Shown here: positions 1 to 9,679 of the stretch, in pieces
Numbering within the stretch: the first letter of the stretch is position 1
Layout of the letters: each line of letters starts with the position of its first letter
Source: Candidatus Zixiibacteriota bacterium
GTDB lineage: Bacteria > Zixibacteria > MSB-5A5 > GN15 > PGXB01
Reading direction: 5' to 3'
DNA length: 64,000 nucleotides
Assembly (NCBI GenBank): GCA_900498245.1
Contig: LS998015.1
Location: forward strand, 646,063-710,062
Made by a program: the position numbers and the translations under genes
The notes under the pieces: model-generated
Database searches by the model: none
Seen by the model: only the letters and a program-made list of their open reading frames with translations
What the model was told of the DNA's origin: nothing

Positions 1-122
1 GCACCCCCAAACCCGAAGAGCCGCACCGCCCGTCCCGAAGTTTGGGGGTGGCACCCGTAGGGGCACCCCCAAACCCGAAGAGCCGCACCGCCCGTCCCGA
101 AGTTTGGGGGTGGCACCCGTAG
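1..122. repeat. Two tandem copies of palindrome family A
   Basis: Two near-identical 60-bp units lie at 1-60 and 63-122 (period 62). Each has perfect 11-bp inverted arms: CACCCCCAAAC at 2-12 and 64-74, and GTTTGGGGGTG at 40-50 and 102-112. The loop is about 27 nt and rich in CCG. The same module recurs at about 13.72 kb, 16.90 kb and three times at 51.59-51.91 kb, so it is a dispersed family. No coding potential is evident. The left window edge cuts the array, so more copies may lie outside. Confidence 0.85.
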
Positions 123-129
123 AAGAAAA

Positions 130-213
130 GATGTCGAAACCGCAAGGGTTTCGACCTACAAATTAAGGGATGTTAAAATGAAAGATGTCGGAACCGCGGG
201 GGTTCCGACCTAC
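130..213. repeat. Two REP-like hairpins, family B
   Basis: Two short palindromes begin GATGTCG and end with CTAC. The first has arms GTCGAAACC (133-141) and GGTTTCGAC (147-155) followed by CTAC at 156-159. The second has arms GTCGGAACC (187-195) and GGTTCCGAC (201-209) followed by CTAC at 210-213. The two differ by an A-T to G-C exchange on both sides of the stem, so pairing is kept. On the opposite strand each hairpin has GTAG at its foot, the hallmark of REP elements. Confidence 0.8.
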
Positions 214-226
214 GTCAAATATACAT

Positions 227-1924
<1,698 letters not shown>

Positions 1925-2677
1925 TTATTTAAAAATATTTGTTTCCGCGAACTGCAGATCTTCAGGGGTGTCAATGGAGATAATCTCCCGCTTTATCCTG
2001 AAGACTTTAATTTTGCGACGGTTTTCCAGAATCCGTAATTGCTCGAGCGACTCGGCTTTTTCGAAGAGTCCCGGTTTCCAAAGGTGGTAGTTTTTCAGGG
2101 CTTTGGCGCGGAAGAAGTAAACGCCGATATGGTAATAGAATGGGAAGGCGCTCAAGCGGTCGCCGTCGATACCCTGCAGATACGGCAGGGGATAGCGGGA
2201 AAACCAGAGGGCATGGTCGGCCCGGTCAGCGATGACCTTGACCCGGTTGGGGTCGAAGAGGGTCGACTCGTCATCAATCCGGCAAATCATCGTGGCAAAT
2301 TCGATTGGGGGCTCGGCGAGCATCGCTTTGAGGACTTTGTCATAATCGGCGGCTTTAACCCCGAGGTGGTCGGCCTGGATACTGACGATGATATCGCCAC
2401 CGAGTTTTTCGAGAACTTCGGCACTTCGGTCGGACCCGGTGCGATGTCTGGAAGACGTCAGAACGACCTCACCGCCAAAGGCCCGAGCGGCGGAATAGAT
2501 TTTTTTGTCGTCGGTAGCAACGACCACGCGCCCAATCAATTTGGAGCGGGAAACTTCGGTATAGAGATGTTCGAAGAGGGATTTCCCGGCTATCAGGGAA
2601 AGTGGTTTCCCCGGGAACCGCCGCGAGGAATAACGGGCGGGGATAACAGCCAGGATTCGGGGTTTCATTTTATCCAA
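1925..2677 (-). CDS. kdsB: 3-deoxy-manno-octulosonate cytidylyltransferase (CMP-Kdo synthetase)
   Basis: Activates Kdo with CTP to CMP-Kdo for the lipopolysaccharide inner core; cytosolic. The 250-residue length is typical. The nucleotide-binding start is IPARYSSRRFPGKPL near residues 11-25, followed by VVVATDD (about 51-57) and a QADHL segment near 101-105, where most relatives have Gln-Gly/Ala-Asp. The gene overlaps the 3' end of gatC by 8 bp and abuts pyrG, which supplies its CTP substrate, so the pairing makes metabolic sense. Its presence argues for a Kdo-containing LPS, hence a diderm cell. The start may be Met1 or Met4. Confidence 0.96.
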   Translation of the reverse strand: MDKMKPRILAVIPARYSSRRFPGKPLSLIAGKSLFEHLYTEVSRSKLIGRVVVATDDKKIYSAARAFGGEVVLTSSRHRTGSDRSAEVLEKLGGDIIVSIQADHLGVKAADYDKVLKAMLAEPPIEFATMICRIDDESTLFDPNRVKVIADRADHALWFSRYPLPYLQGIDGDRLSAFPFYYHIGVYFFRAKALKNYHLWKPGLFEKAESLEQLRILENRRKIKVFRIKREIISIDTPEDLQFAETNIFK

Positions 2678-2957
2678 TCACCTTCGGTACCCTGAAATAA
2701 TCGTCATCATGGTCGGGAGCGTTCCCCAGCGCCGCCTCTTTGGAAAGCGAGGGTTTGATGATATCGTCGCGAAAGACATTTTCGGCCGAGATGAATTGGC
2801 TGCGGGGGACGACGCCCTCGGTATTGACCTGTTTAATCTGATCGATATAGGTAAGAATTTGAGCCAATTCGGCGGTGAGTTTATCTACTTCGGGCGGGGT
2901 CAGTTCCAGCCGCGCCAAGGCGGCAATTTTGAGAATCTCGTCTTTTGTTATAGGCAC
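2670..2957 (-). CDS. gatC: Asp-tRNA(Asn)/Glu-tRNA(Gln) amidotransferase subunit C
   Basis: Small subunit of the GatCAB amidotransferase, which converts mischarged Glu-tRNA(Gln) or Asp-tRNA(Asn) to the correct aminoacyl-tRNA. The 95-residue protein has the usual beginning (KDEILKIAALARLELT) and the conserved VPRSQ and LRDD-like (FRDDIIKPS) segments. gatA and gatB are not in the window. The start codon is GTG at 2957-2955. A TTGACA/TATCTT promoter ends only 5 nt before it, so the transcript would be leaderless. It heads the gatC-kdsB-pyrG run. Confidence 0.95.
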   Translation of the reverse strand: MPITKDEILKIAALARLELTPPEVDKLTAELAQILTYIDQIKQVNTEGVVPRSQFISAENVFRDDIIKPSLSKEAALGNAPDHDDDYFRVPKVIG

Positions 2958-2962
2958 GGGTG

Positions 2963-2992
2963 AAGATATGAGCGGGGGCGGGGGGCTGTCAA
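2963..2992 (-). promoter_or_regulatory. Promoter of gatC-kdsB-pyrG
   Basis: On the minus strand, TTGACA (2992-2987), an 18-nt spacer and TATCTT (2968-2963) precede the GTG start at 2957. Only 5 nt separate the -10 from the start codon, so transcription should begin at or next to the GTG. No Shine-Dalgarno sequence could fit. Confidence 0.6.
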
Positions 2993-3118
2993 GTTTTTTT
3001 AAAAATTTTAATTGAGGGGTTCAAAAAGGGGTCGTTCAGGGCGCATAACCATAAAGGATTGTTTCATTTAGCCGATAAAGAAGTGTGTCATATTGAAACA
3101 GGGTATTGAGGAAAACCT

Positions 3119-4543
3119 ATGGTTATAGCACTGGACCGGGCGCCTTTTCGCCCTGAGGAATGTCGACAAATTTCGCTGGATGGAGCGGAATTGTTCGAAC
3201 TTATTTGCACCGTCTTTTCGGGAGAGTCCATATCCGACAAAAACTTAAGTTATTTAGAGCGGCTGGTGACGACCAACGCACTTCTTTTCCTGACCGATGA
3301 GAAGAAATTTCTGTATCCGACGGAATTTGAGCCGCTGCCGCTGGAGACAGTGCAGACGATGCTTCTGAATGATGCGGCGGGAATATTCTGTCGCCGGGTG
3401 TATCATCATGAAACAGGGGCGGACACGGACTATTCACTGTGCGCGGCACGCCTGGGCCAGAATAAAAATGGCGGCGATGTTACCTGCGGGATTTTATACG
3501 GGGACGGTTGGGGCGATGCGGAAGCGCTCAGGACCGAGTTTTACGGATTGATTTCGCAAATCCGCCGGTTTTACGGCGAGTTCCGGGACTCGCGAGCGGT
3601 GCAGAATTTTTTGGGAGAAGAGAATCATTATCGTTATGTAATCGATCCGGCGACGCGTAAGATTATAGTGAGGCGAGCCCCGGTCGGACAAGCCAATAAG
3701 AAAATTGCCGCGGCCTGGGACAAGGCGGTAGCGGAGCAGTTTCTTTCACATATCGGCGATGATAAATTCGATTTCTCCCGAACTTTCGTTTTCGATCGTC
3801 ATCTGAAGAATCTCGGGATATCGAAATTTCAACTTCTTGGCTTCCCTTACATTTACCTATCGTTCGAATCGGCGGAGTCTCCGCAGGATGAGGTGGGAGA
3901 ATATGACTGCATAGTGCGAGATTTTTCGCACCGGATGTGCAACAAACTGGCGGCGGTGCAGGGAGCGGCAAGCCAACTTATGCTTGACCGCAAGTTGCCG
4001 GTTGACGAAAATGAGATGACACTATTGAAAATAATTCTCCGGGCGACCGAAAAAATGGATGACCTGCTGGGCAAACTGCATCAATACAGCCACGCGGTCT
4101 GCGAGAAAGAGGAAAAGTTCGATCTCTATCGGTTAATTCCGGAGATAGTCGGACGTTTGCAAACCAGCGGAGTCCGGTTAAAGTTGACTTCCGATACTCA
4201 GAAATATGAAATGACCGGCGACAGCGGGAAACTGATGCAAGCGTTCGAGGACTTATTGGCAAACGCCGCCGAGGAGAGCGGAGGCGATTCGGAAATTGCG
4301 ATAGGACTGAATTGCGGCGCCGAAGGGGCGGAGGTGACGGTGGCAAATTTGTCCCGGTCAGGATCAAGGAAGGGCGGCGATACGGCAGACGAGGCAGAGT
4401 CGCGATTGTTCCGGGAGGGGATGGAATATTCTATTATCAAAAGAATAATAAACGAACATCAAGGGAGTCTGGATATCACCGGCGATTTGTCAGGGCAAAT
4501 GACGGCCGTTATCAGGTTTCCCGAAAAATATGACAGGAGATGA
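3119..4543 (+). CDS. Soluble sensor histidine kinase
   Basis: The 474-residue protein has no membrane segment or signal peptide, so it should sense a cytoplasmic or partner-delivered signal. The first 250 residues match no domain I can name. The dimerisation/phospho-acceptor helix is near 262-290, with probable phospho-accepting His271 in the context RDFSHRMCNKLAAVQG. The ATPase part shows an N-box with Asn382 (EDLLANAAEE) and a C-terminal helix IIKRIINEHQGSLDI, but a canonical DxGxG box is not visible, so the ATP lid is degenerate. The adjacent NtrC-type regulator starts 3 nt after its stop, strongly suggesting a cognate pair. A weak TGAGGA ribosome site precedes the ATG. Confidence 0.82.
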   Translation: MVIALDRAPFRPEECRQISLDGAELFELICTVFSGESISDKNLSYLERLVTTNALLFLTDEKKFLYPTEFEPLPLETVQTMLLNDAAGIFCRRVYHHETGADTDYSLCAARLGQNKNGGDVTCGILYGDGWGDAEALRTEFYGLISQIRRFYGEFRDSRAVQNFLGEENHYRYVIDPATRKIIVRRAPVGQANKKIAAAWDKAVAEQFLSHIGDDKFDFSRTFVFDRHLKNLGISKFQLLGFPYIYLSFESAESPQDEVGEYDCIVRDFSHRMCNKLAAVQGAASQLMLDRKLPVDENEMTLLKIILRATEKMDDLLGKLHQYSHAVCEKEEKFDLYRLIPEIVGRLQTSGVRLKLTSDTQKYEMTGDSGKLMQAFEDLLANAAEESGGDSEIAIGLNCGAEGAEVTVANLSRSGSRKGGDTADEAESRLFREGMEYSIIKRIINEHQGSLDITGDLSGQMTAVIRFPEKYDRR

Positions 4544-4546
4544 GCA

Positions 4547-5956
4547 TTGAGCCAGTTTATAATCGATAGATCGCCCGCTACCATACTGCTGGTCGATGAT
4601 GATGATACATTTCGCGGCACGATCGAGATTTTGTTGAAAAGTCACGGATATAATGTAATCACCGCGGAAGGAGTAACGGGGGCAACACGGTGCATAAGGG
4701 AAAGGAAGCTCGATCTGATTATCACCGATTTGAAGATGGATGACGGTACGGGGATCGAACTTCTGGGCAAAATCAAGGAAGCTCAGGCAGAAATAGCGGT
4801 GATAATCCAGACGGCCTACGGTTCGGTACAGAATGCGGTGGAAGCAATGCGGCAGGGCGCCTACGATTATATCACCAAGCCGTTCAAGAATGAGGAACTG
4901 CTGGTTCTGATAGAAAAGGCGCTGGAGAATAAAAAGATCCGCGAAGAACTGACGGTCTTGAGGGAGGAAATCGCCTGGAAATACAGTTTCGACAACCTGG
5001 TGGGAATATCGGCGAGTTTGAAGCAGTTGAAAAGCCTGGCGGCGCGAGTGGCATCGACCGACATCTCGATTCTCATCACGGGGGAATCGGGGACCGGCAA
5101 GGAACTTATGGCGAAGGCGATTCATTATCATTCCAACCGGCGAAAAAAGAAATTTATCCCGATCGATTGTACTTCGATACCAGCCAATTTGATGGAATCG
5201 GAATTTTTCGGGCATGTGAAAGGTTCATTCACATCGGCGGTGGCAAACCGAAAGGGTCTGTTCGAAGAGGCCGACGGCGGCACGGTGTTTCTTGACGAAG
5301 TCGGCGACATGCCATTGCCGCTTCAGGCAAAAATTCTTCGGGTTCTGCAGGAATCGGAGATTCGGCCGGTCGGGTCATCGTTATCCAAGAAGATCGATGT
5401 GCGGATTCTGGCGGCCACGAATCGCGACCTGTCGGCGCTGGTGGAGGAGGGGAATTTCCGGGAGGACCTTTTCTACCGTTTGAACGTTCTTCCGATAACT
5501 ATTCCGCCACTCCGGGAACGAGTCGATGATATCGCGGTTTTGGCGGAGCATTTTTTGAGTCTGGAAAAGGCCCGCCGGGGGGAAGGGAATCTCTCCATTT
5601 CGGCCGATGCCATGGAAAGACTGGTGCAACATCGCTGGCCGGGGAATGTGCGGGAGTTGGAGAATACCATAAAAAGGGCGATCGCGCTTTCGCATGACGG
5701 GCGAATTACCGGCGAGGACATAATGTTTATTACATCCGAGCCGGCTCCCGGATCTCAGAGGAACGAAATTTTGAACGGCACATTCGGGACGCTGGAAGAA
5801 AGCCTGAAGGACAGAATCGAAGCGACGCTTCATGCCACGAACTGGAATTTGAGCAAGACGGCGGGGATTTTGGGGATCGGGCGGACCACGCTCTGGCGAA
5901 AAGTGAAAAAATACAATATTGATCGAAATGAGAAGGTTTTATTGAATCAGAAATGA
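4547..5956 (+). CDS. NtrC-family sigma54-type response regulator
   Basis: Domain order is receiver (about 10-125), AAA+ ATPase (about 150-385) and a Fis-type helix-turn-helix (about 425-458), typical of a phosphorylation-controlled activator of sigma54 RNA polymerase. The acidic pocket is DDDD at 17-20, phospho-Asp61 lies in ITDLKM and Lys111 in TKPF. Walker A GESGTGKE is at 179-186 and Walker B FLDEVGD near 248-254. The sigma54-contact loop normally reading GAFTGA is GSFTSA (226-231), with two substitutions. The start is TTG at 4547, preceded by AGGAGA, 3 nt after the kinase stop. Its targets are not evident in this window. Confidence 0.93.
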   Translation: MSQFIIDRSPATILLVDDDDTFRGTIEILLKSHGYNVITAEGVTGATRCIRERKLDLIITDLKMDDGTGIELLGKIKEAQAEIAVIIQTAYGSVQNAVEAMRQGAYDYITKPFKNEELLVLIEKALENKKIREELTVLREEIAWKYSFDNLVGISASLKQLKSLAARVASTDISILITGESGTGKELMAKAIHYHSNRRKKKFIPIDCTSIPANLMESEFFGHVKGSFTSAVANRKGLFEEADGGTVFLDEVGDMPLPLQAKILRVLQESEIRPVGSSLSKKIDVRILAATNRDLSALVEEGNFREDLFYRLNVLPITIPPLRERVDDIAVLAEHFLSLEKARRGEGNLSISADAMERLVQHRWPGNVRELENTIKRAIALSHDGRITGEDIMFITSEPAPGSQRNEILNGTFGTLEESLKDRIEATLHATNWNLSKTAGILGIGRTTLWRKVKKYNIDRNEKVLLNQK

Positions 5957-5975
5957 GGGAAAGGCGTATAAAAGG

Positions 5976-6569
5976 GTGACAGGGGGGACGAAAGAAATAC
6001 TAACAGGGATTATAGCGCCGACCTTGGACAGGGCGCCAATAGAGGTGGAAATGACCGACAGAGGTAAGTTCCTGGGAAACTGTCTCAGATCAATCGCCGC
6101 CCTTTTTCGCAAAGATCGCAATATATATAAGTTGTTCTTCGCCATGACCAAGAAGTTGAACAAGTTTTTTTCAATTTCGACGGCGGTACTCGTGGTTCAT
6201 TCCGGGCGGGATAATAGTCTCAAAGTAATCGCCATAAGGAAGCCGAAGTATGCCGGCAAAGGGCTGGCATTGTCGCTCCCGGAAAAAGACTCCCTTTTAT
6301 ACCGGATTTTCAGAAATAATTCATTATATACGGCGAATAATCCGTCGGACTCCGATACCAATTTTATCGAAAAGAAGCTTCTTTTTGAAGATGGGACCCA
6401 GTCGCTGGCGGTTTGCCCAATCAAATATGGCGGATCGCTGGCCGGCCTGGTCTGTTTTGCCTCGCCCGTTCCGTATGCCTTCGATATGATTGAAGAGGGG
6501 ATGCTAGGGGGGATACTGGAGGAATTCGGAGCGATTGTCGGCCGGGCGGAGCGAAGCCTGAATCTCTAA
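5976..6569 (+). CDS. GAF-like protein of the two-component operon
   Basis: A 197-residue cytoplasmic protein with a central region (about 60-190) of GAF-like pattern: an initial helix (LFFAMTKKLNKFFSISTAVLVVH), alternating strands, and CPIKYGGSLAGLVCFASP near the end. No catalytic residues are visible. It begins 19 nt after the regulator gene, probably as the third gene of one transcript, so it may be an extra sensory or scaffold component for the kinase. The start is GTG at 5976; an ATG at 6051 is possible. Its 3' end overlaps the convergent mltG by 4 nt. The GAF call rests on pattern only. Confidence 0.6.
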   Translation: MTGGTKEILTGIIAPTLDRAPIEVEMTDRGKFLGNCLRSIAALFRKDRNIYKLFFAMTKKLNKFFSISTAVLVVHSGRDNSLKVIAIRKPKYAGKGLALSLPEKDSLLYRIFRNNSLYTANNPSDSDTNFIEKKLLFEDGTQSLAVCPIKYGGSLAGLVCFASPVPYAFDMIEEGMLGGILEEFGAIVGRAERSLNL

Positions 6570-7717
6570 CTCGGACGCGAGTATCTTCTCATCCTTTTTA
6601 TCTTAATGCGGGCATTGTTATGCTCGTCGAGGGTTCTCGAAAAAATATGGTGGCCGGTTCCGTCGGCGACAAAATAGAGATACTCGGTCTGGGCCGGTCT
6701 CAGGGCGGCCAGTATGGCTTTCATGCCGGGGCAGTTGATAGGGCCGGGGGGCAATCCCGCGACGTTGTAAGTATTATAAGGGGATTGGATTTTCAGATCA
6801 TCGCGCGATAAGGCTTTGGCGGCTCCACCCAGGGCGTAGAGGACGGTCGGGTCGGCCTGGAGGAGCATGTTGTCCTTCAGGCGATTGTGATAGACCGAAG
6901 AGACGACGGGCATTTCGTCATCGACGGTTGCCTCGCCTTCGATTATGGAGGCCAGAGTAATAAGATCGTGCAGGGACGGGATATCGGGGGGGAGAGAATC
7001 GGCCAGGGGGGCGACACGCCTTTGAAATTGCTCGTACATGGCGTCAAAAATGTTGTCGATCTTCATTCCGTACCAGAACTGATATGTTTCCGGGAAAAGG
7101 TACCCCTCGAGGCCATTGATATTGAATCGGGCTTTGGTGAAAGCGGTATCATTCGCTCTGGTGACGAAGGCGGCGGAATCGATACCGAGGTCGTGGGAGA
7201 GGATGGAGCCGATTTTGTAGATATTGGAGCCCTCGGGTATGGTCACCATGACGGTGGCGACGTCGCGGCGCTTGAATTTTTGGAGGATGTCATATAGCGA
7301 GACCTCGCCGCGGAAATCGTATCGTCCGGGGATGGTGTATTTATCGATGCGGCCAAGGACGGCCGCCATCCGGAAGAGATGCTCGCTTCGAATAATTCCG
7401 GCCTGATGGAGATTGGCGGCGGTTTTGGAGAACGGTTCGTTTTCTTCGACGGTGACGGTATGATGCTCGGAACCAATGTTGTAGGGGATAAGGACCTCGT
7501 AAGTGAGGTAAGTCATGGAAATTATGAGAAGAACAAGGATAAAACCGATGAAATTTCCCGCCGATTTCAGGGGCGCGCCGGTGGAGCGGACGAGATATAC
7601 GACAAATTTGCCGATCAGGACGGGGATGGCCAGAAGGAGGATGAAGGCGGTGGCCAGCCAGTACAGGATATATTCGTAAATATGGAATTTAGGATTTTTT
7701 GAGCTGGTCGTATTCAT
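6566..7717 (-). CDS. mltG: Endolytic murein transglycosylase MltG
   Basis: Cleaves nascent peptidoglycan strands at the inner membrane and so helps end glycan elongation. The 383-residue protein has two hydrophobic N-terminal segments (about 15-42 and 53-70), where most homologues have one. A LysM-like region precedes the YceG domain. The catalytic region reads LASIIEGEA, with the probable catalytic Glu260, followed by VSSVYHNRL, MLLQADPTVLYAL and YNTY...GLPPGPI. ruvX lies upstream and overlaps it by 29 nt, a common mltG-ruvX type pairing. The 3' end meets the convergent GAF-like gene. Confidence 0.95.
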   Translation of the reverse strand: MNTTSSKNPKFHIYEYILYWLATAFILLLAIPVLIGKFVVYLVRSTGAPLKSAGNFIGFILVLLIISMTYLTYEVLIPYNIGSEHHTVTVEENEPFSKTAANLHQAGIIRSEHLFRMAAVLGRIDKYTIPGRYDFRGEVSLYDILQKFKRRDVATVMVTIPEGSNIYKIGSILSHDLGIDSAAFVTRANDTAFTKARFNINGLEGYLFPETYQFWYGMKIDNIFDAMYEQFQRRVAPLADSLPPDIPSLHDLITLASIIEGEATVDDEMPVVSSVYHNRLKDNMLLQADPTVLYALGGAAKALSRDDLKIQSPYNTYNVAGLPPGPINCPGMKAILAALRPAQTEYLYFVADGTGHHIFSRTLDEHNNARIKIKRMRRYSRPS

Positions 7718-8126
7718 CCAGGAATCTCTGCAGGATTATGGCCGCGGCGATTTTGTCGATCCGGCCTTTTTTTCGCCCGGCCTGTTTACGGTGCATATGA
7801 ATAATTTCTTCGGCTTCTTTCGAAGAATAGCGTTCATCGATACGGTAAATGGGGCCGGTATATTTTTTCTCCAAGCGTTCGATAAAATTATCCACCATGC
7901 GGCACCGCTCGCCAATTTTGCCACCGGCGGGTGAGACGGGATATCCGACGACAACACCGACGGCGCCGAAGGAGGTTATGTCGGCCACGATTTCTTCGAC
8001 GGCCTTTTTAATCGAAGTAAAACTTATAGTCTTATACGCGGAAGCGATGAGGCCGGTCGGATCGGATTTGGCCAGCCCGATGCGGCGGTCGCCGTAATCG
8101 ATGCCGAGGAAGACTTTATCGGTCAT
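7689..8126 (-). CDS. ruvX: Putative pre-16S rRNA nuclease (RuvX/YqgF)
   Basis: RNase H-fold nuclease implicated in 16S rRNA 5' maturation. The 145 residues match family size. The N-terminal motif FLGIDYGDRRIGLA contains the first catalytic Asp; VVVGYP and a late Asp (IDERYSS...KKGRIDKIAAA) supply the rest of the active site. Its 3' end overlaps mltG by 29 nt. Upstream on the minus strand a TTGACT-17-TAGATT promoter ends 6 nt before the ATG, so this message is predicted to be leaderless. Confidence 0.93.
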   Translation of the reverse strand: MTDKVFLGIDYGDRRIGLAKSDPTGLIASAYKTISFTSIKKAVEEIVADITSFGAVGVVVGYPVSPAGGKIGERCRMVDNFIERLEKKYTGPIYRIDERYSSKEAEEIIHMHRKQAGRKKGRIDKIAAAIILQRFLDEYDQLKKS

Positions 8127-8132
8127 GAACGG

Positions 8133-8161
8133 AATCTACAGGCGCGGGGGATTGAAGTCAA
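8133..8161 (-). promoter_or_regulatory. Promoter of ruvX-mltG
   Basis: Minus-strand TTGACT (8161-8156), 17-nt spacer, TAGATT (8138-8133). The ruvX ATG at 8126 starts 6 nt after the -10, leaving no room for a leader or ribosome site. Confidence 0.62.
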
Positions 8162-8216
8162 ACCAAAACGGCCATAAGTTGAGGGAAGGGCGGGATTTTG
8201 GGGAAGGGGGGTTATC

Positions 8217-8245
8217 TTGACTTGGAACATTGAAACCGGTATATT
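8217..8245 (+). promoter_or_regulatory. Promoter of tRNA-Leu (and possibly tig-clpP-clpX)
   Basis: TTGACT (8217-8222), exact 17-nt spacer and TATATT (8240-8245), with the tRNA 5' end 11 nt downstream. This is one of the best promoters in the window and calibrates the -35/-10 consensus used for the others. No terminator is visible between the tRNA and tig, so readthrough is likely. Confidence 0.75.
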
Positions 8246-8256
8246 CATTGTCCAAA

Positions 8257-8339
8257 GCGAAAGTGGCGGAATCTGGTAGACGCGCTGGACTTAGGATCCA
8301 GTCCTTAACCGGGTGGGGGTTCAAATCCCCCCTTTCGCA
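8257..8339 (+). tRNA. tRNA-Leu (anticodon TAG)
   Basis: An 83-nt class II tRNA. The acceptor stem pairs GCGAAAG (8257-8263) with CTTTCGC (8332-8338), discriminator A at 8339. The anticodon stem CTGGA/TCCAG (8285-8289/8297-8301) encloses loop CTTAGGA, giving anticodon TAG at 8292-8294. The T arm is GGGGG TTCAAAT CCCCC. A long variable arm fits leucine. CCA is not encoded. It lies 25 nt upstream of the tig start. Confidence 0.97.
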
Positions 8340-8364
8340 GAAAAACGATAGAGAGGAGAATTGA

Positions 8365-9663
8365 TTGAAATCGGTCATAAAATCGTCGAACGGTCTGGTT
8401 CGTGAGTTGGAAATAGAGGTTCCGGTGGAGCAGGTTGATGCGGCCTTCGCCGAGGCGTATCAGAAATATCGCCGGGAGGCCAAGATACCGGGATTCCGGC
8501 CGGGCAAGACGCCGCTCAATGTTATCCGGTCGCGATTCGGAGACGCCATCCGCGAGGATGTTATCGAGGAGTTGATAAAAAATACGTATCCACAGGCGGT
8601 GAAAGAGCAAAATTTGAATGTGGCGTCGTATCCGTCGATTCCCGAGTACGAATTGAACGAAGGGGCGCCGCTGAAATATGTGGCGCGGTTGGAAGTGATG
8701 CCGGAAGTCGAGAAGGTGATTTATGACGGGATGAATCTTCCGGATGAAAAAATCGAAATAAGTGATACCGATGTGAATTCGGTTATAGAATATTTGAGGA
8801 AGAAGCACGCCGAAGTGCGGCCGGTGGAGAGGGCGGCGACGGCGGATGATATTCTGGTGATGGACCTGGTTAAACTGGACGACCCGAGCAATATTTTGAA
8901 AGGGGAGAGGTTCGAAGATAACGAGGTCGATTTGTCCAGCCCGATGACGGTGAAGGAATTTCGCGAAGGTTTGGCCGGGATGAAAGCGGGGGAAGAGAAA
9001 GAGGTGACGGTGAATTACCCGGCGGATTACTCCGATGATCGTTTTGCGGGCAAGACGCTCAAGTATTTATGCAAGGTCAAAGAGGTCAAGGAAAGGGTGC
9101 TTCCGGAAGAGAATGATGCGTTCGCCAAGCAAGCCGGGGGGGCGGAAACGCTTCTGGAAATGAGGCTCAAGATCCGCGAGGATTTGAAGAAGCAGAGGGA
9201 GGGGGAGCAGGATAAGTGGAAGCGGAACGAGGTGGTACAGCAAATCGTGGAAAGGAACCCGGTGCCGATTCCGGAGGCGATGGTTCACAATTATCTCGAT
9301 TCGGTGGTCGAGGATTTTAAGAAGAATTATGAGAAATTCGACGAAAAAGTGATCCGGGAACGATATCATCCGGTGGCGGTTAATGCTTTGAGATGGAATT
9401 TTTTGTCAAACCGGCTGGCGGAGCTGGAAAAGATTGAAGTTTTGCCGATTGATACCGAAAATTGGATTAAGAGATTTGCCGATAACTATAAAATGGATAT
9501 AGATAAAGCCAAAGAGGTTCTGGGCAAATCGGGGCGGATCCAGGAAATCCGCGATTCCATTCAGGAAGAGAAGATTTTTGATTTTCTTTTCTCCAAAGTG
9601 ACCTACCTTCCGCCGGAGCAATGGAAGCGGGAGAAGGAGCATCCGGACGAAAAGGAACTTTAG
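8365..9663 (+). CDS. tig: Trigger factor (ribosome-associated chaperone)
   Basis: Peptidyl-prolyl isomerase-type chaperone that binds the ribosome exit tunnel and folds nascent chains. The 432-residue length is standard. The N-terminal ribosome-binding domain (about 1-110) carries the signature GFRPGKTP (43-50). The FKBP-like domain (about 155-245) and a charged helical C-terminal domain follow. The start is TTG at 8365 with GAGGAG about 7 nt upstream. It leads tig-clpP-clpX, the classic arrangement linking nascent-chain folding to ATP-dependent proteolysis, with a terminator only after clpX. Confidence 0.96.
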   Translation: MKSVIKSSNGLVRELEIEVPVEQVDAAFAEAYQKYRREAKIPGFRPGKTPLNVIRSRFGDAIREDVIEELIKNTYPQAVKEQNLNVASYPSIPEYELNEGAPLKYVARLEVMPEVEKVIYDGMNLPDEKIEISDTDVNSVIEYLRKKHAEVRPVERAATADDILVMDLVKLDDPSNILKGERFEDNEVDLSSPMTVKEFREGLAGMKAGEEKEVTVNYPADYSDDRFAGKTLKYLCKVKEVKERVLPEENDAFAKQAGGAETLLEMRLKIREDLKKQREGEQDKWKRNEVVQQIVERNPVPIPEAMVHNYLDSVVEDFKKNYEKFDEKVIRERYHPVAVNALRWNFLSNRLAELEKIEVLPIDTENWIKRFADNYKMDIDKAKEVLGKSGRIQEIRDSIQEEKIFDFLFSKVTYLPPEQWKREKEHPDEKEL

Positions 9664-9679
9664 TTTCACGGAGGATTAA

